NCBI GenBank assembly: GCA_965656085.1
Contig: CBFHJA010000017.1
Location: 1-64,000 of the forward strand
Direction: 5' to 3'
Length of the DNA stretch: 64,000 bases
From: Aliishimia sp965656085
Lineage (GTDB): Bacteria; Pseudomonadota; Alphaproteobacteria; Rhodobacterales; Rhodobacteraceae
The translations under genes and the position numbers were made by a program. The notes beneath the pieces are model-generated. The model was not told where the DNA came from. It saw nothing but the letters and a program-made list of their open reading frames with translations, and ran no database searches. Every line of letters starts with the position of its first letter. The first letter of the stretch is position 1. This document shows positions 25,991 through 34,966 of this stretch, piece after piece.

Positions 25991-27094
25991 ATGAGCCTGA
26001 ACACATTCGGACATCTCTTCCGCGTCACCACTTGGGGCGAGAGCCACGGGCCTGCGCTCGGGGCCACGGTGGATGGCTGCCCGCCGGGCGTGCCGATCTC
26101 CGAAGAGATGATCCAGCACTGGCTCGACAAGCGCAAACCGGGGCAGAACAAGTACACCACGCAGCGGCGCGAGGCCGATCAGGTGAAGATCCTCAGCGGG
26201 GTGTTCGAGGGGCAGACCACCGGCACGCCAGTGCAGTTGATGATCGAGAACACCGATCAGCGCTCAAAGGACTATTCCGAAATTGCAGAGAAGTTCCGGC
26301 CCGGCCATGCGGATATCACCTATTGGCAGAAATACGGCATCCGCGACTATCGCGGCGGCGGGCGCTCCTCCGCGCGCGAGACGGCCGCGCGGGTGGCGGC
26401 AGGCGGGCTGGCGCGGGAGGCGTTGAAGATGCTCGCGCCGGGGCTCACGATCACCGGCTACATGACGCGGATGGGTGCGCATGAGATCGACCGGGACCGC
26501 TTCGACTGGGATCAGATCGACCAGAACCCGTTCTGGACGCCGGACGCGGAAGCCGCCGCGACATGGGCCGACTATCTCGACGGGCTGCGCAAGTCCGGCT
26601 CCTCGGTGGGCGCGGTGATCGAGGTCACGGCGCGGGGCGTGCCAGCCGGGCTCGGCGCGCCGATCTATGGCAAGCTCGACACCGATCTGGCCGCCGCGAT
26701 GATGTCGATCAACGCCGTCAAAGGCGTCGAGATCGGCGAGGGCATGTCGGCGGCGATGCTCACGGGCGAGTTGAATGCCGACGAGATCTTCATGGGCAAT
26801 GACGGCCAGCCGGTCTATTCGTCGAACCATGCGGGCGGCGTTCTGGGCGGGATTTCCACCGGGCAGGACGTGGTGGTGCGGTTTGCCGTCAAACCCACGT
26901 CGAGCATTCTGAAGACGCGGCAGACGATCACGAAATCCGGCGAGGCGGCCGAGATCGTGACCAAGGGGCGGCATGACCCTTGCGTGGGCATTCGCGCGGT
27001 GCCGGTGGGCGAGGCGATGATGGCCTGCGTGCTGCTCGATCACCTGCTGCTGCACCGCGGCCAGATCGGCGCCAATCGCATCGAGATCGGGTAG
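25991..27094 (+). CDS. aroC: Chorismate synthase
   Basis: AroC makes chorismate from 5-enolpyruvylshikimate 3-phosphate using reduced FMN. The 367-residue protein begins MSLNTFGHLFRVTTWGESHG. It has the signature motifs GRSSARETAARVAAG, GNDGQPVYSSNHAGGVLGGI and KGRHDPCVGIRAVPV. The start at 25991 is the family start; a longer frame from 25934 adds nothing conserved. It is monocistronic here. Confidence 0.97.
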   Translation: MSLNTFGHLFRVTTWGESHGPALGATVDGCPPGVPISEEMIQHWLDKRKPGQNKYTTQRREADQVKILSGVFEGQTTGTPVQLMIENTDQRSKDYSEIAEKFRPGHADITYWQKYGIRDYRGGGRSSARETAARVAAGGLAREALKMLAPGLTITGYMTRMGAHEIDRDRFDWDQIDQNPFWTPDAEAAATWADYLDGLRKSGSSVGAVIEVTARGVPAGLGAPIYGKLDTDLAAAMMSINAVKGVEIGEGMSAAMLTGELNADEIFMGNDGQPVYSSNHAGGVLGGISTGQDVVVRFAVKPTSSILKTRQTITKSGEAAEIVTKGRHDPCVGIRAVPVGEAMMACVLLDHLLLHRGQIGANRIEIG

Positions 27095-27231
27095 GATTGT
27101 TTATCGCGGAAGAGGGGCTGTGCGGCCGGTTTGAGCCCACACTTCCCTAATGCTGCGTCGTCCATGGATGTCTCCTGTGGTGACACTGCTCCTCGGTTTT
27201 TGCTATAGATCGGGTTGGGAGGGATATTTCA

Positions 27232-27897
27232 ATGAGCAGAATTGCTTTCGAAATGCGGGATCAGATGGATGACATGTCGGAAACCGATTTTGAAGACACC
27301 GTGGGTTTGAGTAAGGCTGCATTTCGTGACTATCTGATGGCTGCCGCAGACCAAGAAGATAAGTGCCTGGCGCATGAGGGCGAACCCGCCCCCAACTTTT
27401 CGGCTCACACGCTGAATGCAAAAGGAGGTGTCTCTTCCGAACTTTTCAACCTTTCCGATCTACGCGGTGCTCCAGTCTCGCTGATATTCGGGTGCTACAC
27501 CTGCCCGGTTTTCCGACGCCAATCAGATAGCATGAAGCAACATATTGAGCGCTACAGTGATCGCGTACAGTTCGTATTTGTGTATGTGTTGGAAGCGCAT
27601 CCAACAGATGGGTGGAACACTGATTCAAACAGAGCCGCTGGAGTGATGTATGCCCAGCCCATCAGTTTGGAGGACCGTGCAGCAGTCGCCAATGACTGGC
27701 GTAAGGCATACGGATTCAGGAACCCGGTTGTTCTTGATTGGCCAGACAATCGAATAAACGCGGACTATGCAGGAGAACCTGAGCGGCTTTACGTGTTGGA
27801 CAGTGACGGCAGCGTGACGTTCAAGTCAGAACAGGGACCGTACTACGATAGCCACCTCGAGGACTGGGCCGCTGCCTTAGAAACAGTCGCTCGCTGA
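27232..27897 (+). CDS. Deiodinase-like thioredoxin-fold protein
   Basis: This 221-residue protein has a thioredoxin-like fold after about residue 50. FGCYTCPVFRRQ (Cys88, Cys91) and VYVLEAHPTDGW match the two hallmark segments of iodothyronine deiodinases. Cys91 sits where vertebrate enzymes have selenocysteine, and Cys88 makes a CxxC. No signal peptide is seen. Natural substrate in bacteria is unknown; peroxidase-like or reductive dehalogenation roles are possible. GGGAGGG lies 8 nt before the ATG. The gene is visibly less GC-rich than its neighbours, which hints at recent acquisition. Confidence 0.75.
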   Translation: MSRIAFEMRDQMDDMSETDFEDTVGLSKAAFRDYLMAAADQEDKCLAHEGEPAPNFSAHTLNAKGGVSSELFNLSDLRGAPVSLIFGCYTCPVFRRQSDSMKQHIERYSDRVQFVFVYVLEAHPTDGWNTDSNRAAGVMYAQPISLEDRAAVANDWRKAYGFRNPVVLDWPDNRINADYAGEPERLYVLDSDGSVTFKSEQGPYYDSHLEDWAAALETVAR

Positions 27898-28086
27898 TTT
27901 ACGCAGAAATGCACCCGCCAATTTCTGGGCTCAATATCCAAAGGCGGCTTGTTCACCTCACAACTTGAAAGCAGCCATTGGTATGAACGGATCGAATGGC
28001 GGCAATGTCCCGCTTAGCCGACCTTCCTCACCGGAAAAGCCTTGCGATCGGGCCTCTGATGCGCTTGGAGCGACCGCGCGCACGGG

Positions 28087-28833
28087 TCATGCGATCAGGA
28101 ACGACACATCTCCCGGCGCAATCACCGCTGCCGACAACACGCTGGTGGCGTAGGCGCCGGTATCCACGCTGATGCGGCCATGCTCGGCGATGGCGTTGTC
28201 GACGATCGTGTGGCCATGCACCACCCAAGTGCTGTCGCGGCGGTCCTCGGTTTCGAAGTCCGGATGGCCCCAGACCAGCGTGTGCGCGTCCTGCTCGTCG
28301 ATGGGAGTCATCGGATCGGCCCCGGCATGGACGACGGCGATGTTGCCGCTCTGCCATGAGGTCGGGCATTTGTAGATCCAGTCGATCAGATCCGCGCCCA
28401 TTTCCTCGGCCAGATGGTCGCGCGCGGCGATCCACTCGGCCTCATCGGCGGTCTGCGCCAGCAAGGGTGCGCCGAAGCTGGCCATGGTCTGGAGCCCGCC
28501 GAAGCGGAGCCAGCGCGGACCTTGCGCAGCGGGGTCTTCGAGGAAATTCAGGAGCATGTCCTCGTGATTGCCCAGAAGGCAGGTCACGTTGCCGGCCTCG
28601 GTGCGCGTCTTGAGGGTCCGCAGCACGTCGGCGCTCTGCTCGCCGCGGTCCACATAGTCGCCCACGAAGACAAGCGGCAGGTCCGCATGCGGGCTCTCGG
28701 CAAGCCCGTCCAGCAACCGGTGCAGAAGATCGGCCCGGCCATGCACGTCCCCCACCGCCACGAAGGGCTGATCGGGCAGGATTTCACCGGAAAACCTGTG
28801 TTTTTTGGGCAAAAGTCGCTTCAGAAACTGCAT
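28087..28833 (-). CDS. PPP-family metallophosphatase
   Basis: The 248-residue protein has the serine/threonine phosphatase metal motifs GDVHGRADLL, GDYVDRG and LLGNHEDMLL, and later metal-binding His residues in VVHAGAD and VVHGHTI. It fits the bacterial PrpA/diadenosine-tetraphosphatase-like branch. It is divergent from the polysaccharide locus, with only 80 bp between the starts, so it might share control with it. The target is unknown. The 189 bp between it and the deiodinase-like gene hold nothing I can name. Confidence 0.88.
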   Translation of the reverse strand: MQFLKRLLPKKHRFSGEILPDQPFVAVGDVHGRADLLHRLLDGLAESPHADLPLVFVGDYVDRGEQSADVLRTLKTRTEAGNVTCLLGNHEDMLLNFLEDPAAQGPRWLRFGGLQTMASFGAPLLAQTADEAEWIAARDHLAEEMGADLIDWIYKCPTSWQSGNIAVVHAGADPMTPIDEQDAHTLVWGHPDFETEDRRDSTWVVHGHTIVDNAIAEHGRISVDTGAYATSVLSAAVIAPGDVSFLIA

Positions 28834-28913
28834 GGGAGGGGAAGTAATCTATTTATTCTTGGACGCCAAGTCGGCATTAAGACACAAAAGGCAGGCAAAA
28901 GACCCATGGCAGG

Positions 28914-31055
28914 ATGACAGGCATCTTTCACGCGATCACACGCGCAGCGGCCACCGTTGCGGTCTTGCTGCCTGACAGTGCGGCACTGGCCCAGCAGGAC
29001 GACCCATGGTCGCGGCAGGTGCTCAATACGCTCGGCTCGCCCGGGCTGATCGACATGCCATCCGCCCATGCGATGCGCGATGCCGACGCCGCCTTTACCG
29101 GCGCGTATTTCGACCGGACCTCGCGCAACACCTTCTATTTCCAGATCTCTCCGCGCCTGTCAGGGGTCTTTCGCTATTCCGGCATCTACAATTTTGTGGG
29201 TGACAACGACCAGTTCTTCGACCGCAGCTTCGATGTGCGCTACGTGCTCGCCGAGGAAACGCCGCGTTCGCCCGCGGTGACGCTCGGGCTGCAGGATTTC
29301 GGCGGTACGGGGATTTATGCCGCGGAATATGTGGTGGCCACCAAGACCTTCGGACGGTTCCGCACGACGCTGGGCATGGGCTGGGGGCGGCTCGGCTCGC
29401 AGGGCGGGTTCGACAATCCGCTCAGCCTGCTCAGCGACCGGTTCGACACCCGCCCCGACAGTGTCGGCGGGATCGCCGGCACCGGCCAGCTCGACAGCAG
29501 CAACTGGTTTCGGGGCGACGCCGCGCTGTTCGGCGGTGTGCAATACTGGCTCAATGACCGGACGATCCTGACCGCGGAATACTCCTCCGACGCCTATGTG
29601 GAGGAAGAACGCCGGGTCGGGTTCACTCAGGACATCCCGTTCAATTTCGGCGCCAGCTATCGGTTCGACAACGGCATCGAGGCCACCGCCGCCCTGCTCT
29701 ATGGCAAGACCATCGCGCTGCAATTCTCCTATGTCGGCAATCCCAAGGGTCCGCGCCTTGCCGGCGGCGGCAGCGATCCGGCCATCGCGCCCGTTGCCGT
29801 GCGCGCGCCCGGGGCCGCGCGGGATCTTGGCTGGACCACGCAGCCGGACGCGCCCGCCATTCTGTCCGACAACACAGCGCAGATCTTCGCCGGGGCCGGG
29901 CTGTCGCTCGACCGGCTCGACGTGTCGGCAACCCGGGCCGTGGTGCGGTTCCGGAACACCCGGTATCAAAGCTCGGGCCAAGCCGTGGGCCGGGCCGCGC
30001 GGCTGCTCACGAGCCTGATGCCCGCGTCGGTGGAGACCTTTGAGCTCATCCCGGTCTCCGACACCGGTCTGCCGGCCTCGCGGGTGGTCGTCCGGCGCAG
30101 CGATCTCGAAGAGCTCGAAACCGCTCCCGACGCCAGTTGGCAAAGCTATGCACGCGCCGAGATCACCGACGCGGTGCCGGTGATCGGCGGCAGCCGCGGC
30201 GGGGCCGGGATTTTCCCGCGCTTCACATGGGGGGTCGGGCCGTTCCTCGACACCAGTACGTTCGATCCCGAAAGCCCGATCCGGGCCGATATCGGGATCG
30301 CCGCCAATGCCCGCTACGAGCCCGCGCCCGGCCTCGTGTTCTCGGGGCGCGTCAAGCAGCAGATCTATTCGGACCGGGGCAACCTGCCGCCCTCCAACTC
30401 GGTGATCGAGCCTGTGCGCTCGAATATCGGGCTTTATGCGAAGGAGGGCGAAACGGCGGTGGAGCATCTCACGGGGGCGTATTACTGGCGCCCGGGCGCG
30501 GACCTCTATGGCCGTGTCACTGTCGGGTATCTGGAAACAATGTTTGGCGGGATTTCCGGCGAGATGCTCTGGAAGCCGGTGGACAGCCGCTGGGCGCTCG
30601 GGATCGAAGCGAACTACGTGAAACAGCGCGATTTCGACCAGCAATTCGGGTTTCAGGACTACGAGGTGTTCACCGGGCACGGGTCGGTCTACTGGGATAT
30701 CGGAAACGGATACCACGCTCAGATCGACGCGGGCCGCTACCTCGCCGGCGATTGGGGCGGCACGCTGACCTTCGACCGCGAATTCAAGAACGGCATACGC
30801 ATTGGCGCCTTCGCGACCCTGACCGATGTCCCGTTCGAGGATTTCGGCGAGGGGTCCTTCGACAAGGGCATCCGCTTCTCGGTGCCTGTCTCGCTCCTCA
30901 CCGGTCAGTCCACCAAGGACACGATCACGCGCACGGTGCGCCCCGTCACGCGGGATGGCGGCGCGCGGCTTGAAGTGAATGGCCGGCTCTACGAGTCGGT
31001 GCGCAGCTTCCACCGGGAAGGGCTTCAGGAACAATGGGGGCGGTTCTGGCGATGA
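28914..31055 (+). CDS. YjbH-like outer-membrane polysaccharide protein
   Basis: The 713-residue precursor has an N-terminal signal peptide ending near ALAQQ. YjbH-type features follow: LNTLGSPGLIDMPSAHAMRDAD, then many alternating amphipathic strands typical of an outer-membrane beta-barrel. YjbH/GfcD proteins accompany exopolysaccharide or group 4 capsule export. The C-terminal region includes DRGNLPPSNSVIEPVRS and FGFQDYEVFTGHGSVYWD-like family segments. It is coupled to the YjbF-like gene (ATGA). The start is uncertain because the nearest GGCAGG is directly adjacent. Confidence 0.85.
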   Translation: MTGIFHAITRAAATVAVLLPDSAALAQQDDPWSRQVLNTLGSPGLIDMPSAHAMRDADAAFTGAYFDRTSRNTFYFQISPRLSGVFRYSGIYNFVGDNDQFFDRSFDVRYVLAEETPRSPAVTLGLQDFGGTGIYAAEYVVATKTFGRFRTTLGMGWGRLGSQGGFDNPLSLLSDRFDTRPDSVGGIAGTGQLDSSNWFRGDAALFGGVQYWLNDRTILTAEYSSDAYVEEERRVGFTQDIPFNFGASYRFDNGIEATAALLYGKTIALQFSYVGNPKGPRLAGGGSDPAIAPVAVRAPGAARDLGWTTQPDAPAILSDNTAQIFAGAGLSLDRLDVSATRAVVRFRNTRYQSSGQAVGRAARLLTSLMPASVETFELIPVSDTGLPASRVVVRRSDLEELETAPDASWQSYARAEITDAVPVIGGSRGGAGIFPRFTWGVGPFLDTSTFDPESPIRADIGIAANARYEPAPGLVFSGRVKQQIYSDRGNLPPSNSVIEPVRSNIGLYAKEGETAVEHLTGAYYWRPGADLYGRVTVGYLETMFGGISGEMLWKPVDSRWALGIEANYVKQRDFDQQFGFQDYEVFTGHGSVYWDIGNGYHAQIDAGRYLAGDWGGTLTFDREFKNGIRIGAFATLTDVPFEDFGEGSFDKGIRFSVPVSLLTGQSTKDTITRTVRPVTRDGGARLEVNGRLYESVRSFHREGLQEQWGRFWR

Positions 31056-31711
31056 CGCGGCGCGGTTTGGCTTTGCTCCTTGGCCTGCTGACGGTCCTGA
31101 CCGGCTGCGGGACCGAACGGACGAGTTTGGTGGATCAGATCATTGCCACCGTCGGACAGCTTACATCGCGCCCCGCAGAGGGCCCGCCCCTGCGGGACCG
31201 CCTGACCCCGGCGGTTCTGGAGGAGATCGGCACGCCGATCCTGATCGTGGAGTTTCCGCAAACCGGCTCCGAGGCCGGCGCGCAGCGCCTGAGGGCGGAG
31301 GGCGATCTGGAGATCTGGAGCACGCTCAACGGGGTGCAATTCGCGTTCCGGGACGGCGTTCTGCTCTACACGCGCGGGATTCCCGGCGATCTGATGTCGG
31401 CGGATCTGCGCAATGTGCGCCCGGCGATGGCATCCGGCGGCTCTGACGTGGTGCGGGTGCATCGCTACCTAGACGGAGAGAATCAGGAGATGGTGCGCGC
31501 CTATGTGTGTCAGTACCGGCAAGCAGGCCGGGAGCGGGTGACGGTCTTGACGGGCAGTTTCACGACGCGAAAGGTGATCGAAACCTGCGTGAGCACGACC
31601 GAACAGGTTGAAAATCAGTACTGGTTCGATGCCGGCGGATTGATGCGCAAATCGACACAATGGATCGGCCCGGACGCGGGCTATGTGAATTTCGAGCGGA
31701 TAAACGACTAG
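31052..31711 (+). CDS. YjbF/GfcB-like lipoprotein
   Basis: The 219-residue product begins MTRRGLALLLGLLTVLTGC, a lipoprotein signal with lipobox LTGC. The remainder is a beta-rich periplasmic domain with LEIWSTLNGVQFAFRDGVLLYTRG and STQWIGPDAGYVNFERI, as in YjbF and GfcB proteins of group 4 capsule and Yjb operons. The ATG at 31052 overlaps the YjbH-like stop. The partner role in polymer export is inferred from family and position. Confidence 0.85.
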   Translation: MTRRGLALLLGLLTVLTGCGTERTSLVDQIIATVGQLTSRPAEGPPLRDRLTPAVLEEIGTPILIVEFPQTGSEAGAQRLRAEGDLEIWSTLNGVQFAFRDGVLLYTRGIPGDLMSADLRNVRPAMASGGSDVVRVHRYLDGENQEMVRAYVCQYRQAGRERVTVLTGSFTTRKVIETCVSTTEQVENQYWFDAGGLMRKSTQWIGPDAGYVNFERIND

Positions 31712-31837
31712 GACGCGCACGATTTTTGGCTCAATCGGCGGAATTTTTCCAAAATTCGTAGCATTTTTGACAGAGCGGATTGAAACGGAGCCCGTGCTGT
31801 TCTAGAACAAACTCAATCATGCAAGGGAGTCGCACCC

Positions 31838-32068
31838 ATGAAACGTTCCATTTTGACAATTGCCTTTCTCGCAGCGTCCGTGGCGGCTGCGCCCGTAGCA
31901 GCAGAGGAAGTCAAGCCTGTTCAGCCCACCGTCCAGCCCAAGGCATCGAGCCAGGGTGCTGCGGCTCTTGGCGCTCTGACAACAACGCAACTCGCGCTGT
32001 TCGCGGTTGCCGTGGTTGCCGCCGGTGCTGCCGTGGCAAATAGCGGAAGCAGCAGCTCCACTCAGTAA
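31838..32068 (+). CDS. Small YjbE-like secreted protein
   Basis: This 76-residue protein has a signal peptide (MKRSILTIAFLAASVAAAPV), a Pro/Gln-rich linker, one hydrophobic segment (TTTQLALFAVAVVAAGAAVA) and a Ser-rich end. Size, layout and neighbours resemble YjbE/GfcA, short exported proteins of exopolysaccharide operons with unknown biochemical role. CAAGGGAG precedes the ATG. A strong terminator follows 58 bp downstream, and 126 bp of AT-richer DNA precedes it. Confidence 0.75.
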   Translation: MKRSILTIAFLAASVAAAPVAAEEVKPVQPTVQPKASSQGAAALGALTTTQLALFAVAVVAAGAAVANSGSSSSTQ

Positions 32069-32126
32069 TCCTTCAGGCACGCTTGTCGGCGAGGCCGTTT
32101 TTACTGGCGGATTTTAGCAACAATCA

Positions 32127-32155
32127 AAGGGCGCTACTTCAAAAGTAGCGCCCTT
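32127..32155 (+). terminator. Rho-independent terminator
   Basis: A perfect 13-bp stem, AAGGGCGCTACTT with AAGTAGCGCCCTT, and a 3-nt loop, followed by CCTGTTGTGTTT. It separates the YjbE-like gene from wza. The T run is modest. Confidence 0.7.
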
Positions 32156-32222
32156 CCTGTTGTGTTTGCATGCAAAAATGAGCAAGGGTTCTGTCAGATT
32201 CCTTGGACACACGGAGACCGTT

Positions 32223-33587
32223 ATGTTCCGGCTCGCACTTGTTATTTCGGCCTTCGCGACCCTGTCGAGCTGTGGAATCAGCTACCATTCGCCTGACATC
32301 AATCCGCTTGCCGACAGCGACAACAAAGTGCGCGTCGTGTCGATGACGCCCGAGACAGTCCTCGCCGCCAACCAGCAACGCTACACCCCCAAGACCCTGC
32401 CTGCCGTTTTCTACCAGTCCGCAGGAACCGGCGGTGCCGTCCAGAGCGCCGGTGCGGCGCCCGAAGCCGTGTTCGATCAGCGCACCCGGCCCGCCGGGCT
32501 GGAGACGCGTCTGCCGCCGCCCATCGTGCCCGCCCCCTACCAGATCGGCATCGGGGACGTCGTTCTGCTGGCCACGCCGCGCACCGGAAACACCGTCGAG
32601 CAACTCAGCGGGCTGCTGGCCGCGCAGAATGCCCGGCAAGGCTACACCGTGCAGGATGATGGCGCGATCGCGATCCCCAATGTGGGCCGCGTTCAGGTTG
32701 CCGGGCTGACCCTTGAGCAGGCCGAGGATGAGCTTTTCCAGCGGCTTGTCGAGAACCAGATCGATCCGACCTTCAGTCTCGAAATCGCTGAATTCAACTC
32801 CCGGAAAGTCTCCATCGGCGGCGCGGTGCGCAATCCCCGCGTGGTGTCCGTCACCCTCACGCCGCTCTTTCTCGACGAAGTGCTTGCCGCTGCCGGTGGC
32901 ATCAACGCTCCGGATCTGGACCTGACCACCGTGCGCATCTACCGCGACGGAACGCTCTACCAGATCCCGGTCGGCGAACTTTATTCCAACCCCGGCCTGC
33001 GCCGCATCCAGTTGACGGATGGTGACAGCGTGTTCGTCGATACCGAGTATGAGCTTGACCTTGCCGAGGCCTATTTCGAGCAACAGATCACGCTCGCGGA
33101 GTTCCGGCAGGATTCGCGGAGCATTGCGCTGGACCAACTGCGCACGGAGGTCGATCTGCGCCGCAATGCCCTGAACGAGGCAAGGCAGAATTTCAGAGCG
33201 CGCACCGAGCTTGGCGACGAGGATCGCGACTACGTCTATCTTACCGGGGAAGTCGGGACCCAGAGCCGGTACACGCTGCCCTTCGGGCGTCAGGCCACGC
33301 TCGCCGATGCGCTCTATTCCAGTGGCGGCGTGCCGACCGAAACCGCCGATGTGCGGGAGGTTTACGTGCTGCGCGGCGCGAATGATCCGCGCGAATTCGG
33401 AGCCGTGACCGCATGGCGCCTGAATGCCAAGGACGCCACGAATTTCCTGCTCGCAACGCGGTTCGAACTGCGCCCGAACGATGTGGTCTTCATCGCAGAG
33501 CAGCCCGTCACCCGCTGGGCCCGCGTGATCCGTCAGATCTCACCGGGGCTGATCAACACCGGCGTCTTGGCCACAACCCGGAATTAA
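32223..33587 (+). CDS. wza: Wza-like outer-membrane polysaccharide export lipoprotein
   Basis: The 454-residue precursor begins MFRLALVISAFATLSSC (lipobox LSSC). The polysaccharide export domain (YQIGIGDVVLLATP through IGGAVRNP) is followed by SLBB-type repeats, the second starting YVYLTGEVGTQSRYTLPFG. An amphipathic C-terminal helix region ends it. Wza multimers form the outer-membrane channel for Wzy-dependent polymers and dock to Wzc. The start at 32223 is set by the lipoprotein signal. An earlier in-frame ATG at 32160 lies within the terminator. Confidence 0.92.
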   Translation: MFRLALVISAFATLSSCGISYHSPDINPLADSDNKVRVVSMTPETVLAANQQRYTPKTLPAVFYQSAGTGGAVQSAGAAPEAVFDQRTRPAGLETRLPPPIVPAPYQIGIGDVVLLATPRTGNTVEQLSGLLAAQNARQGYTVQDDGAIAIPNVGRVQVAGLTLEQAEDELFQRLVENQIDPTFSLEIAEFNSRKVSIGGAVRNPRVVSVTLTPLFLDEVLAAAGGINAPDLDLTTVRIYRDGTLYQIPVGELYSNPGLRRIQLTDGDSVFVDTEYELDLAEAYFEQQITLAEFRQDSRSIALDQLRTEVDLRRNALNEARQNFRARTELGDEDRDYVYLTGEVGTQSRYTLPFGRQATLADALYSSGGVPTETADVREVYVLRGANDPREFGAVTAWRLNAKDATNFLLATRFELRPNDVVFIAEQPVTRWARVIRQISPGLINTGVLATTRN

Positions 33588-34164
33588 ATCCCTCGCGGTC
33601 GTGGCAGGGTGGCTGCGGGCGGGATCGCGACCTGTGGCGCGAGCGGGTTTTCGGGAAAACCCAATGAGCCCGACAGCTTGCACAGGGCGCTTGGCAAATC
33701 GCATTTTTGTGCAGGGTTGCACCCTGTATGCTTGTGTATGCGGTATTTGATTCGCCTGAGACGACAGGAGGCTGTGCAAAACAGTGGCAGAATACCGCCA
33801 ACCGCTCTTGTTTTAATCAATGCCATTAACGCTTGGGGCAAAAAAATTCAGGCTGAAACACCAGGGTGCCCTTAGGCAAACTGTATGGAGCAGGCCTCCA
33901 AGGCCAATTGTCCAAGGCAAATTCCATTGCAGTTCAACGTTTTATGCATTTTCGCGCATCCTCGCGCAGGCTGCGCGCGCAGAAAGTCACGCTGCAGCGC
34001 AGAAACCTCGTGGAAACCTTGTCCAGTTTCGCCTCTCGACAAGCTCGAACCCACCCCTTACGACGAAAGTAGAACCGTGGGGGCTCACCTGTACATTCGC
34101 GTGGCGCGTCCCTTGGCGGACAAGGCTGAGAAAGGTCTCTCTCTTGGTCACGGGAGCACGACGA
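33588..34164. other. Long intergenic region, regulatory
   Basis: These 577 bp lie between wza and the ExoY-like gene with no credible gene. They contain two palindromes: GGGTTTTC/GAAAACCC (33645-33662), soon after wza and perhaps a terminator, and CAGGGT-TGC-ACCCTG (33712-33726), a possible operator. AT-rich stretches at about 33730-33860 could hold the promoter of the downstream glycosyltransferase operon. Confidence 0.5.
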
Positions 34165-34863
34165 TTGAAACATGTTGATTTTTCCGAGTCGGTAAATGTC
34201 GTGAGTGACGCACGCGCATTACGCGATGCAGTTTACCAGGATGGCTCAGCAACCTTTTATCGAAAATACGGCAAGCGGGCGCTGGATCTGACGCTCGTGA
34301 CGCTGCTCACACCAGCCCTCGCCCTGCTTATCGGCGTTCTGGTGCTCATCGTGCGCCGCGATGGCGGGCCCGGCCTTTTCGGGCACACACGCATCGGTCA
34401 GGACGGCACGAGATTCCGCTGCTGGAAAATCCGCACCATGGTCACGGATTCCGAGCAACGTCTGGAACAGCACCTGCGGAACAATCCCGAGGCCGCAGCG
34501 GAATGGGCGCGCGACCACAAGCTCACGAACGATCCGCGCATCACGCGCGTCGGGCGCTTCCTGCGCAGGACATCCCTCGACGAATTGCCGCAAATCTGGA
34601 ACGTGTTCAAAGGCGACATGACCTTTGTGGGCCCGCGTCCGATCGTCCTCGAAGAAATGGCCAGATACGGTCGGTATCAGGCGGCCTATCTGGCCATGAA
34701 GCCCGGCGTGACGGGCCTGTGGCAAGTCTCGGGCCGCAACGAGGTGACCTATGACGAACGGGTGCAGATGGACGTCGAGTATTTCGACCGTATGTCATTC
34801 TGGGTCGACCTGCGCCTGATCGCACAGACCGCGCTGTCAGTTGTGAACCGTACCGGGAAGTAA
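34165..34863 (+). CDS. ExoY/WcaJ-like initiating sugar-phosphate transferase
   Basis: The enzyme moves a sugar-1-phosphate from a nucleotide sugar to undecaprenyl phosphate, the first step of repeat-unit assembly. The 232-residue, single-domain form has one N-terminal membrane segment (LTLVTLLTPALALLIGVLVL). The catalytic blocks are CWKIRTMVTDSE, RRTSLDELPQIWNVFKGDM, FVGPRP and KPGVTGLWQVSGR. I choose the TTG at 34165 with GGGAG 8 nt upstream. A GTG at 34201 is an alternative. Short length resembles ExoY rather than five-helix WcaJ. Confidence 0.88.
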   Translation: MKHVDFSESVNVVSDARALRDAVYQDGSATFYRKYGKRALDLTLVTLLTPALALLIGVLVLIVRRDGGPGLFGHTRIGQDGTRFRCWKIRTMVTDSEQRLEQHLRNNPEAAAEWARDHKLTNDPRITRVGRFLRRTSLDELPQIWNVFKGDMTFVGPRPIVLEEMARYGRYQAAYLAMKPGVTGLWQVSGRNEVTYDERVQMDVEYFDRMSFWVDLRLIAQTALSVVNRTGK

Positions 34864-34966
34864 GCAACCCGGCCATGACAGTCCCACATGTTGCAGATGT
34901 TCAGCGGCCTCCGAGACCAGAGGCCGGCGACACAGCGCCTTTCCGCGCGGTGGAAGGTCGATAGCC

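Noticed and set aside
29160..31034. Leftward 624-codon open frame opposite the YjbH-like gene
   Set aside because: High-GC shadow frame; the sense frame has a signal peptide and YjbH-type sequence.
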